A stretch of 14,999 nt of DNA from assembly GCA_937907705.1 (NCBI GenBank), contig CALCVP010000051.1, forward strand, positions 1 to 14,999, written 5' to 3'. The notes under the pieces were generated by a model that saw only the letters and a program-made list of their open reading frames with translations, searched no databases and was not told where the DNA came from. This document shows, in pieces, positions 1 through 7,046 of the stretch (positions are counted from its first letter, which is position 1; the number at the start of each line of letters is the position of its first letter). The DNA comes from an uncultured Prevotella sp. Lineage in GTDB: Bacteria; Bacteroidota; Bacteroidia; Bacteroidales; Bacteroidaceae. A program made the position numbers and the translations under genes.

Positions 1-404
1 CTGGCAACATCATCCCTTCTACTACTGGTGCTGCTAAGGCTGTAGGTAAGGTTATTCCTGAACTGAACGGTAAATTGACAGGTATCTCTATGCGTGTTCC
101 TACTTTGGACGTTTCTGTAGTTGACTTGACTGTTAACTTGAAGAAGGCTGCTACTAAAGAGGATATCTGCGCTGCAATGAAGGCTGCTTCTGAGGGCGAA
201 TTGAAGGGTATTCTTGGTTATACTGAGGATGCTGTTGTATCTTCTGACTTCCTCGGCTGCCCATTGACATCTATCTTCGATGCTAATGCAGGTGTATACC
301 TCACAGATCACTTCGTAAAAGTTGTATCTTGGTATGACAACGAGATTGGTTACTCTCACAAGGTAGTTGAGCTGATCAAGATTATGAAGAAGCATAACGG
401 TTAA
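1..404 (+). CDS. gap: Glyceraldehyde-3-phosphate dehydrogenase, C-terminal part (gene starts before the window)
   Basis: This is the 3' portion of the glycolytic enzyme that oxidises glyceraldehyde-3-phosphate to 1,3-bisphosphoglycerate with NAD in the cytoplasm. The reading frame enters at base 3 and 133 codons are visible. They begin within the catalytic domain at the conserved NIIPSTTGAAKAVGKVIPEL stretch, continue through GISMRVPTLDVSVVDL, and end with the family hallmark SWYDNEIGYSHKVVELI near the C-terminus. The catalytic cysteine and the NAD-binding Rossmann domain lie upstream, outside the window. The stop at 402-404 is followed 22 bp later by a strong hairpin terminator, so the transcript ends here. 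The smooth, glycine/alanine-rich codon pattern fits a highly expressed housekeeping gene. Identification is secure; which gap paralogue it is cannot be told from this part. Confidence 0.97.
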   Translation, partial: GNIIPSTTGAAKAVGKVIPELNGKLTGISMRVPTLDVSVVDLTVNLKKAATKEDICAAMKAASEGELKGILGYTEDAVVSSDFLGCPLTSIFDANAGVYLTDHFVKVVSWYDNEIGYSHKVVELIKIMKKHNG

Positions 405-426
405 TCAATAATATGATTTATCGTAT

Positions 427-463
427 AAAAAAAACCGTTCGGCACAGCCGAACGGTTTTTTTT
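427..463 (+). terminator. Strong rho-independent terminator after gap
   Basis: A perfect 9-bp GC-rich stem (435-443 with 447-455) closes a 3-nt loop (ACA). It is extended by eight A residues (427-434) opposite eight T residues (456-463), giving a 17-bp stem in total. The flanking A and T tracts make it potentially bidirectional, but only the plus-strand gene ends here. Confidence 0.95.
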
Positions 464-465
464 AT

Positions 466-473
466 TATCTTTG
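466..473 (+). promoter_or_regulatory. Putative -7 promoter element for miaA, followed by a 140-nt leader
   Basis: TATCTTTG at 466-473 matches the Bacteroidetes -7 consensus TAnnTTTG exactly. No clear TTTG -33 element is seen at 19-21 nt upstream, where the terminator stem lies, so the promoter would be imperfect. Initiation near 480 would leave a leader of about 135 nt before miaA. The leader begins with a purine-rich stretch followed by GGCTTCGGCTCAGC (positions 483-496), a kind of leader sequence I recall seeing repeatedly downstream of -7 elements in Prevotella and Bacteroides intergenic regions. No ORF of note lies in 405-615. Confidence 0.5.
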
Positions 474-615
474 CATAAGATAGGCTTCGGCTCAGCAAGT
501 AAGAGTGAACTTTCATTGCGTTCGCCTAATACTGTTTTCGACAGCAATATAAGTTTGTGTAATCCTACAAAATCATAATATAGTAATAAGATAACCCATA
601 AGCACCAATCAAATT

Positions 616-1542
616 ATGTATAAAATGATAACCATCTTAGGTCCTACAGCCTCAGGCAAGACAGATTTAGCTGCTCATTTGGCTGCTGATATTGATGCCG
701 AGATTATAAGTGCTGACAGCAGACAGGTATATCGTGGCATGGATATAGGTACAGGAAAAGATTTGGAAGATTATAGTGTAGATGGCAAGCAGATAAGCTA
801 TCATTTGATAGATATAATGGAACCGGGTACAAAATATAATGTCTTTGAATATCAACACGATTTCTTGGAGGCTTACAGGCAAGTACAGGCTCATGGAAAG
901 ACAACTATATTGTGTGGGGGCACAGGACTGTATATAGAGGCAGTGCTAAAGGGATACAGATTGCTGCCAGTGCCTGAAAATCCAGAGTTGCGCCAGCGCT
1001 TGGAAATGAAATCACTGCCAGAACTCACCGATATATTGGTGGAGCTAAAGCATAAGAATGGTTCCAATATGCATAATACTACTGATGTTGATACGGTGAA
1101 AAGGGCTGTACGGGCTATCGAAATAGAAACCTATTACCGGCAGACGCCTGTAGAAGAGCGCCAATTTCCACATATTGATACTACCATTATTGGTGTGGAT
1201 ATAGAGAGAGAGGAGCGCCGCAAGAAGATAACCGCACGCTTGCACCAACGCTTGGACAATGGTATGATAGATGAAGTTAAAGGACTTATAGATAGAGGTA
1301 TAGCCCCTGAAAATCTTATTTATTATGGATTGGAATATAAGTATATAACAGAATATATTATAGGGCAGCGGTCTTACTATGATATGGTGCGTGCTCTTGA
1401 GATAGCTATTCATCAGTTTGCAAAGCGCCAGATGACGTGGTTTAGGGGCATGGAGCGTCGCGGTTTTACAATACATTGGATAGATGCACAACAGCCTATG
1501 TCCGATAAGATAAATCAAGTCAAGCATTTGATAAAAGGCTGA
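616..1542 (+). CDS. miaA: tRNA dimethylallyltransferase (MiaA family)
   Basis: The enzyme transfers a dimethylallyl group to N6 of A37 in tRNAs reading UNN codons, the first step towards ms2i6A; it is cytoplasmic. It is 308 aa, normal for the family. Visible motifs are the P-loop GPTASGKT (residues 9-16), DSRQVYRGMDIGTGK (34-48), HLID (63-66), GGTGLY (101-106) and the C-terminal AIHQFAKRQMTWFRGM that ends the core fold. The family norm after DIGT is AKP; this protein has GKDL, as in the second MiaA paralogue that many Bacteroidetes carry, so a more canonical copy may exist elsewhere in the genome. There is no Shine-Dalgarno sequence; Met1 (616) or Met4 (625) could be the start, and the first was kept because it leaves the P-loop at the usual distance. 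The next gene begins 42 bp downstream, so the two are probably co-transcribed. Confidence 0.93.
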   Translation: MYKMITILGPTASGKTDLAAHLAADIDAEIISADSRQVYRGMDIGTGKDLEDYSVDGKQISYHLIDIMEPGTKYNVFEYQHDFLEAYRQVQAHGKTTILCGGTGLYIEAVLKGYRLLPVPENPELRQRLEMKSLPELTDILVELKHKNGSNMHNTTDVDTVKRAVRAIEIETYYRQTPVEERQFPHIDTTIIGVDIEREERRKKITARLHQRLDNGMIDEVKGLIDRGIAPENLIYYGLEYKYITEYIIGQRSYYDMVRALEIAIHQFAKRQMTWFRGMERRGFTIHWIDAQQPMSDKINQVKHLIKG

Positions 1543-1584
1543 CAACGCCTAATTGCCTAAAAATAAAAAGAAAGGAGAATAAAA

Positions 1585-2520
1585 ATGGCTTTAAACGAAA
1601 AACGTTGGGGCATACTTTACTGTCCGAAACATGGATTAACCAGTACTAAAAAGCGCTGGGCTAAGATAGAGGCATGTCTGAAAAAGAATGAGATAGATTA
1701 CGATTTTGTGCAAAGCGAGCGCCCGGACAGTGTAGTAAGATTGGTTAATATGCTTATCGAAAACGGTTATAAAACCATTGTCATTGTAGGCGGTGATTCT
1801 GCTTTGAATGATGCTGTAAACTGCCTGATGTCGGCGGATAAAGCCACGCGCGAGTCTATCGCATTAGGGTTGATACCTAATGGCATCATGAACGATTTTG
1901 CACATTATTGGAACTTTAAGGAAAATGAGATAGAACAAACCATTGATTGGCTCAAAGAGCATAGAGTTCGCAAGGTAGACTTGGGCTGCATACACTATGT
2001 TAACGGAAAGGGCGAGAAGTGCCATCGCTATTTTCTCAATTGTGTTAACATTGGCTTGATATCTTCAATTATGAATCTTCGCGAACAAACACGGCGCTTG
2101 TTTGGATCGCGCACCCTGTCGTTTATATTCTCTTTGGTACTGATGATATTCCAGCGATTGGACTATAAGATGGATATTAAAATCAACTCAGACATCATCA
2201 AGCGGAGAGTGATGACTGTGTGCATAGGCAATGCCTATGGATATGGACAAACCCCTAATGCTGTTCCCTATAATGGGCTATTGGATGTTTCGGTTGTTTA
2301 CCATCCGGAGATGACACAACTGCTGGAAGGATTTTATCTGCTTATCACAGGTAAATTCTTAAATCATCATAGCGTTCACCCTTACCGCACACAAGAAATC
2401 ATTGTAAATAAGGCTGAGCGAGCCATGGTAAGTATAGACGGACGGTTGATGAATAATCCTGTGGGTCCTTATACCATTACGGTAGAGCAAGAAGTAATCA
2501 ACTTCTTGATACCGGCATAA
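1585..2520 (+). CDS. Diacylglycerol/lipid kinase family protein (DAGK catalytic domain, YegS/DgkB type)
   Basis: Members of this family phosphorylate diacylglycerol, sphingoid bases or related lipids at the membrane, using ATP. The protein is 311 aa, the usual length. The N-terminal domain carries GGDSALND (69-76) in place of the usual GGDGTxNE, and PNGIMNDFAH (98-107) in place of PxGTxNDFA. The C-terminal beta-sandwich domain ends with SIDGR (283-287), where many members have DGE. These changes touch the nucleotide/metal-binding loop and an acidic residue thought important for catalysis, so activity or substrate may differ. I recall similar GGDS forms in other Bacteroidetes, so this may be a lineage subfamily rather than decay. 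A clear Shine-Dalgarno sequence (AAAGGAGA, 1571-1578) lies 6 nt before the ATG and fixes the start. The gene follows miaA closely and is likely in the same operon. The true substrate is unknown. Confidence 0.8.
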   Translation: MALNEKRWGILYCPKHGLTSTKKRWAKIEACLKKNEIDYDFVQSERPDSVVRLVNMLIENGYKTIVIVGGDSALNDAVNCLMSADKATRESIALGLIPNGIMNDFAHYWNFKENEIEQTIDWLKEHRVRKVDLGCIHYVNGKGEKCHRYFLNCVNIGLISSIMNLREQTRRLFGSRTLSFIFSLVLMIFQRLDYKMDIKINSDIIKRRVMTVCIGNAYGYGQTPNAVPYNGLLDVSVVYHPEMTQLLEGFYLLITGKFLNHHSVHPYRTQEIIVNKAERAMVSIDGRLMNNPVGPYTITVEQEVINFLIPA

Positions 2521-2637
2521 TGGGCGGAAGAGATTAAATGAATAGATGTTCAAAATGAATGAAATTGAAAATATCTTGTTGCTAATGGCATATTCATATA
2601 TGCGCTTTCCTTTGAACACCTGCTTATGTGTTGTAAA

Positions 2638-2677
2638 CTTTCCATAGACAGTTATTTGTCCAACTGCCTATGGAAAG
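2638..2677. terminator. Inverted repeat between convergent genes, possible terminator
   Basis: Two 16-nt arms (2638-2653 and 2662-2677) pair with one A:C mismatch around an 8-nt loop. The hairpin lies 118 bp after the lipid kinase gene and before the convergent crp-type gene. There is no T-tract directly after it on the plus strand, so it could be an intrinsic terminator of poor form, an RNA-stabilising hairpin, or a remnant repeat. Confidence 0.5.
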
Positions 2678-2692
2678 CTTGTCTAATAAAGA

Positions 2693-2739
2693 AAAGAGGA
2701 TAGCACTATTTTATGATGAAAAAGGAAACTATCCTCTTT
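2693..2739 (-). terminator. Terminator of the Crp/Fnr-type gene, overlapping its stop codon
   Basis: A perfect 11-bp stem (2729-2739 with 2693-2703) encloses a 25-nt loop. Read on the minus strand, the second arm is followed by a T-rich tail (TTTCTTTATT). The first arm contains the last codons and the TAG stop of the regulator gene. The loop is long for an intrinsic terminator, hence moderate confidence. Confidence 0.55.
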
Positions 2740-3433
2740 GTGAAATGTTTTGAAGTTCCTTTTCATTGAGAATCTTGACTTTTCTTCCGTCAATGGCTAT
2801 TATCTTTTCATCTGCAAAGGCAGAGAGCGTTCTGATAGCATTGCTGGTAGTCATGTTAGAGAGGTTGGCCATTTCTTCTCTGCTTAGATAAATGCTAAGT
2901 GTATAGCCGTCTTCTTCCAATCCGTAGCTGTCTTTTAGAAACAGTAATGCCTCTGCCAGGCGCCCTCTAATATGTTTTTGAGTCAGGTTGATGGTGCGTT
3001 GGTCAGCATCACCTAACTTGATAGACAGCTGACTGATAAGATATAAGGATATATGATAATTCTCTTTGATAAGTTGAACGAGAACGTTGAATGGTATAAA
3101 AGCTACCGTTGATTTTTCAAAGGCTTCCGCCGTGGTACGATAGTCTTCATTGGCAAAGTAAGCCCTCAGACCGAAAAAATCAGTAGGCTTGATAACCCTT
3201 ACTATTTGGTTACGCTTGTTAATGCCGTCTTTATGCACTTTCACTTTTCCGTCTATGAGGCACATCATGTATTTAGGCCTTTCAAATTCTTTATAGATAA
3301 TATCCCCTTTGCGAAATTTTTCTATTATCAGATGGTCCGTAATAAGCTTTATTTGTTGCTCTGTGGTATCGCCCCATAGATGGCAAATACGTCTGGTAAT
3401 GTCTTCTTTTCTCTTTTCTATGTTGGGTATCAT
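2729..3433 (-). CDS. Crp/Fnr-family transcriptional regulator
   Basis: A 234-aa cytoplasmic one-component regulator. Residues about 25-115 form a cyclic-nucleotide-binding-like jelly roll (GDIIYKE at 43-49, LIDGKVKVHKDG at 59-70). Residues 116-150 resemble the long dimerisation helix, and 155-222 form the Crp-type winged helix with LSREEMANLSNMTTSNAIRT (182-201) as the recognition motif. In place of the GE...R-(S/T) signature that holds cAMP in E. coli CRP it has FFGLRAYF...R99-T-T, without the acidic residue, so cAMP binding is doubtful. Only two cysteines (17 and 58) are present, so an FNR iron-sulfur cluster is unlikely. The gene is divergent from the glycogen operon across 261 bp, which makes that operon a plausible target; this is inference. 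The ATG at 3433 lacks a Shine-Dalgarno sequence. A weak -7-like TACTTTTA lies at 3472-3479 on the minus strand. Confidence 0.88.
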   Translation of the reverse strand: MIPNIEKRKEDITRRICHLWGDTTEQQIKLITDHLIIEKFRKGDIIYKEFERPKYMMCLIDGKVKVHKDGINKRNQIVRVIKPTDFFGLRAYFANEDYRTTAEAFEKSTVAFIPFNVLVQLIKENYHISLYLISQLSIKLGDADQRTINLTQKHIRGRLAEALLFLKDSYGLEEDGYTLSIYLSREEMANLSNMTTSNAIRTLSAFADEKIIAIDGRKVKILNEKELQNISQRG

Positions 3434-3571
3434 GGTTAACAGTGTTTAAAGCATAGTTCTTAAATTTGACGTAAAAGTACGAAAAATAAATAATATATGT
3501 TGCATACTCTTTACGGTTTTTGGGGGCTATGACTAAAAAAACACGTTTTTGAGATAAAAACTTTAATTTAT

Positions 3572-3602
3572 TTTGATTAAAGAATTTTTTTTATTACTTT
3601 TG
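3572..3602 (+). promoter_or_regulatory. Bacteroidetes-type promoter of the glycogen operon
   Basis: TTTG (3572-3575), a spacer of exactly 19 nt, and TACTTTTG (3595-3602) fit the -33/-7 consensus TTTG-N19-TAnnTTTG of the primary sigma factor of Bacteroidetes. Initiation near 3609 would give a leader of about 86 nt before the debranching enzyme. A 14-bp palindrome (AAAAAC-AC-GTTTTT, 3537-3550) lies 21 bp upstream and could be an operator shared with the divergent regulator gene. Confidence 0.75.
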
Positions 3603-3694
3603 GATTGTCGTATGCAGATTACCAAATATATACAGTCGGATGTCTGCTGCGAGATAACATACATTTGGAAAACTTTAAATCTTAATATGTAACT

Positions 3695-5644
3695 ATGAGT
3701 TATCTTCGATTCGAAAAAACTCTTATGACTAATTTGGAAGAGACACTTCCAAGGGAGTTGTTGCGTACAAATCGTTCGGGAGCTTATTCATGTTCCACTA
3801 TTGTAGACTGTAATACGCGAAAATATCATGGTTTGCTCGTCGTTCCAGTTCCAAACCTTGACGATGATAATCATGTGCTTCTTTCATCGTTAGACCCTAC
3901 AGTCATTCAGCATGGAGCAGAGTTTAATCTCGGATTGCATAAATATCAGGGCAATAATTTCAGTCCAAAGGGTCATAAGTATATTCGCGAGTTTTATTGT
4001 GAGAAGGTACCTACTACTATATATAGTGTAGGTGGCGTATTGCTTAAGAAAGAAGTAGTGTTTCAGCATTATGAAAACCGCATCTTGATAAGATACACTC
4101 TGCTGGACGCTCACAGTGAAACAACGCTAAGGTTCAGGCCTTTTCTGGCATTCAGAAGCGTAAGGCAGTTTACGCATGAAAATGATGTTGCCAGCAGGGA
4201 ATACCAAGCAGTAGACAATGGTATAAAGACTTGTATGTATGCAGGCTATCCTGATTTGTACATGCAGTTCAGCAAACCTAATCAGTTTGTCTTTATGCCA
4301 GATTGGTATCGTGGCATCGAATATTATAAAGAACAGGAAAGAGGCTACGATTCTAATGAAGACCTCTATGTGCCGGGCTATTTTGAAATGGACATAAAGA
4401 AAGGGGAAAGCATTGTCTTTTCAGCTTCCACATCAGAGATTAAAACCTCAACCTTGAAAGCTCTGTGTGAAAAAGAGGTGCAAGAGCGTTCACCGCGAGA
4501 CAATTTTTTCCATTGTTTGGTGAATGCAGCCCATCAGTTTCATAACACACAAGGAAGAAATGACAAATACCTGCTGGCAGGTTACCCTTGGTTTAAGTGT
4601 CGGGCAAGAGACACCTTTATAGCTCTTCCAGGTTTGAGTCTTTCTATTGATGAGATTGACGTCTTTGAAAATGTAATGAAAACAGCTGAACGTGGCATGC
4701 GGGAATTTATGCATGGCAAGCCATTGACAGTTAATATCTATGAGATGGAGCACCCTGATGTAATGCTTTGGGCTGTCTGGAGTATACAACAGTATAATAA
4801 GGTTGTGGGCGATGAGGCTTGTTATAACAAATATGGTAAGCTGGTAAAAGACATACTTGATTATATTATAGAGGGAAAACATCCCAATTTAAGGTTAGAC
4901 GATAATGGACTTGTTTATGCCGATGGACGCGACAAGGCCATTACTTGGATGAACTCTACTGCCAATGGGCATCCTGTAGTACCTCGTACAGGCTATATTG
5001 TAGAGTTCAATGCTTTGTGGTATAATGCATTAAGGTTTGCAGTCCAAATGGCAGCTGCAGGAAAAGACGAAGAAGGAATGGCAAAAGCAAACGCCATAGC
5101 AGATAAGTGTAAGGATGCTTTTGTAGCTACGTTCCTCAATGATTATGGCTATCTGTTTGACTATGTGGATGGAAATATGATGGATTGGAGCGTTCGTCCT
5201 AATATGATATTCCCAGTAGCATTTGATTATTCGCCTTTGTCTTTAGACCAAAAGAAGAGCGTGCTCGATGTCTGTACCCGTGAATTGCTGACACCAAAGG
5301 GCTTGCGCTCACTCTCGCCAAAGAGCGGTGGATATAATCCAATGTATGTAGGTCCACAGTCTCAGCGCGATCATGCTTATCATCAAGGTACAGCATGGCC
5401 TTGGCTGGGCGGTTTCTATATGGAGGCATGTTTAAAGTTGTACAAGCGTACACGTCTCAGCTTTATAGAGAGACAAATGGTTGGCTATGAAGATGAGATG
5501 AATATCAACTGTTTGAGCACTATTCCTGAACTTTATGACGGCAATCCGCCATTCAAGGCACGTGGAGCTATATCTTATGCTATGAATGTAGCAGAGATAC
5601 TTCGTACGTTGAGTTTGCTTGAAAAATATTCATATGTTAAATAA
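3695..5644 (+). CDS. Glycogen debranching enzyme, amylo-alpha-1,6-glucosidase (GH133 type)
   Basis: A 649-aa cytoplasmic protein of the bacterial/archaeal glycogen-debranching type, which hydrolyses alpha-1,6 branch glucose in glycogen. The N-terminal GDE_N domain (about 1-260) shows NRSGAYSCSTI, NTRKYHGLLV and RPFLAFRSV. The C-terminal (alpha/alpha)6 domain carries AGYPWF-KC-RARDTFIALPGL (295-314), DWSVRPNMIF, and HQGTAWPWL (563-571). Many relatives have WGRD where this protein has RARD (303-306); the R-D pair is kept. No signal peptide is seen, which fits action on internal glycogen. It is the first gene of a plus-strand operon, and its stop overlaps the Shine-Dalgarno sequence of the glycosyltransferase that follows 12 bp later. 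The length is full for the family. No Shine-Dalgarno precedes its ATG (AACT-ATG). Function is assigned from family and context; the exact branch specificity is not visible. Confidence 0.9.
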   Translation: MSYLRFEKTLMTNLEETLPRELLRTNRSGAYSCSTIVDCNTRKYHGLLVVPVPNLDDDNHVLLSSLDPTVIQHGAEFNLGLHKYQGNNFSPKGHKYIREFYCEKVPTTIYSVGGVLLKKEVVFQHYENRILIRYTLLDAHSETTLRFRPFLAFRSVRQFTHENDVASREYQAVDNGIKTCMYAGYPDLYMQFSKPNQFVFMPDWYRGIEYYKEQERGYDSNEDLYVPGYFEMDIKKGESIVFSASTSEIKTSTLKALCEKEVQERSPRDNFFHCLVNAAHQFHNTQGRNDKYLLAGYPWFKCRARDTFIALPGLSLSIDEIDVFENVMKTAERGMREFMHGKPLTVNIYEMEHPDVMLWAVWSIQQYNKVVGDEACYNKYGKLVKDILDYIIEGKHPNLRLDDNGLVYADGRDKAITWMNSTANGHPVVPRTGYIVEFNALWYNALRFAVQMAAAGKDEEGMAKANAIADKCKDAFVATFLNDYGYLFDYVDGNMMDWSVRPNMIFPVAFDYSPLSLDQKKSVLDVCTRELLTPKGLRSLSPKSGGYNPMYVGPQSQRDHAYHQGTAWPWLGGFYMEACLKLYKRTRLSFIERQMVGYEDEMNINCLSTIPELYDGNPPFKARGAISYAMNVAEILRTLSLLEKYSYVK

Positions 5645-5656
5645 GGAGGGAAATTT

Positions 5657-6925
5657 ATGAAAGTACTAATGTTTGGTTGGGAGTTTCCTCCTCATATCCT
5701 TGGTGGTCTCGGTACAGCAAGTTACGGCATAACTAAGGGCTTGTCGGAACAAGGAGATATTGATATAACATTTTGTTTGCCACGTCCTTGGGGCGACGAA
5801 GATAAAAGCTTTATGAATATTATCTCTATGAGTGCAGTGCCTATTGCCTATAGAGATGTTAATTATGATTATGTAAAGAGTCGCGTGGGCAACGTTATGG
5901 ATCCAGATTTGTATTACAAATTGCGGGACCATATCTATGCCGACTTTAACTATATGCTGCTTGATGACCTTGGTTGTGTAGAGTTTTCCGGCAAATATGG
6001 CGATAATTTATATGATGAAATTAACAACTATTCCATTGTAGCAGGCGTAGTGGCTCGACAACAAGAGTACGATATTATACACGCACATGATTGGCTTACT
6101 TATCCGGCAGGCATCCATGCCAAGAAGGTAAGTGGCAAACCTTTATGTATACACGTGCATGCCACCGACTTTGACAGGAGTCGTGGAAATGTTAATCCTA
6201 CTGTTTATTCAATAGAAAAAGATGGTATGGATAATGCTGATTGTATCATGTGTGTAAGTGAGCTTACCCGTCAAACTGTTATTAATCAGTATCACCAAGA
6301 CCCTAAAAAGGTGTTTACAGTGCATAATGCCGTATATCCTCTTAGACAAGAGTTACAGGATATTCCTCGTCCGGATCATACCAATAAAGAGAAAGTGGTA
6401 ACATTCTTGGGGCGTATCACCATGCAAAAAGGGCCGGAATATTTTGTTGAGGCAGCTAATATGGTGCTTCACAGAACGCATAATGTACGCTTCTGCATGG
6501 CTGGTAGTGGCGATATGCTTGACGCTATGATTTATTTGGCAGCGGAGCGCGGCATTGCAGACCGCTTCCATTTTCCCGGATTTATGCGTGGTAAGGAAGT
6601 GTATGAGTGTTTGAAAGATTCAGATGTTTACGTAATGCCTTCTGTCAGTGAGCCTTTTGGTATTTCACCATTGGAGGCCATGCAGTGTGGTACACCTACC
6701 ATTATATCAAAGCAAAGCGGGTGTGCCGAGATATTGAACAACTGTATCAAAGTGGACTACTGGGATATTCATGCTCTTGCTGATGCGATTTATTCGATAT
6801 GCCATAATGATAGCCTGTTCGACTATCTGCAAGTAGAAGGAAAACGGGAAGTAGACCAAATTACTTGGGAGAAGGTAGGCTCATGGATTAGAGAACTGTA
6901 TGAACGTACTTTGGGCTGGAAGTAA
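5657..6925 (+). CDS. Glycosyltransferase, GT-B fold (GT4/GT5-like, probable glycogen/glucan synthase)
   Basis: A 422-aa cytoplasmic retaining glycosyltransferase. The N-terminal Rossmann domain starts with FGWEFPPHILGGLGTA (6-21), similar to the donor-binding GGL loop of starch and glycogen synthases, and has HAHDW (142-146), another synthase-like motif. The C-terminal domain has FLGRITMQKGPEYF (250-263; R253 and K258 are candidate phosphate-binding residues) and the EX7E motif EPFGISPLE (E332, E340). Lying between a debranching enzyme and a GH57-like protein, it most likely elongates alpha-1,4-glucan from a nucleotide-glucose donor. A strong Shine-Dalgarno sequence (AAGGAGGG, 5643-5650) overlaps the upstream stop, pointing to translational coupling. 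At 422 aa it is shorter than E. coli GlgA (about 477 aa), so a GT4 enzyme with another acceptor is possible. No branching enzyme or ADP-glucose pyrophosphorylase gene is in the window. Confidence 0.85.
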   Translation: MKVLMFGWEFPPHILGGLGTASYGITKGLSEQGDIDITFCLPRPWGDEDKSFMNIISMSAVPIAYRDVNYDYVKSRVGNVMDPDLYYKLRDHIYADFNYMLLDDLGCVEFSGKYGDNLYDEINNYSIVAGVVARQQEYDIIHAHDWLTYPAGIHAKKVSGKPLCIHVHATDFDRSRGNVNPTVYSIEKDGMDNADCIMCVSELTRQTVINQYHQDPKKVFTVHNAVYPLRQELQDIPRPDHTNKEKVVTFLGRITMQKGPEYFVEAANMVLHRTHNVRFCMAGSGDMLDAMIYLAAERGIADRFHFPGFMRGKEVYECLKDSDVYVMPSVSEPFGISPLEAMQCGTPTIISKQSGCAEILNNCIKVDYWDIHALADAIYSICHNDSLFDYLQVEGKREVDQITWEKVGSWIRELYERTLGWK

Positions 6926-7046
6926 CGAGTATTTGCAGCGTAGAGCTACAGGTAAAGTAAGTGTTTGACAAGAAAATACATGTATATATTGCTGTTGATA
7001 TTTGCCGAACACATACTTGTAACATTAACTTAAATATGATTTTGCA

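Noticed and set aside
1045..1545. A 166-codon minus-strand frame opposite miaA
   Set aside because: It lies fully inside the secure miaA gene and shows no domain.
3421..3460. A TTAA...TTAA symmetric site at the start of the crp-type gene as an autoregulatory operator
   Set aside because: Only the outer four bases pair; the arms are too short to distinguish from chance in AT-rich DNA.
6926..7046. A separate promoter for the GH57-like gene
   Set aside because: TTTG-containing stretches are present, but none makes a TTTG-N19-TAnnTTTG pair at a workable distance from the ATG.
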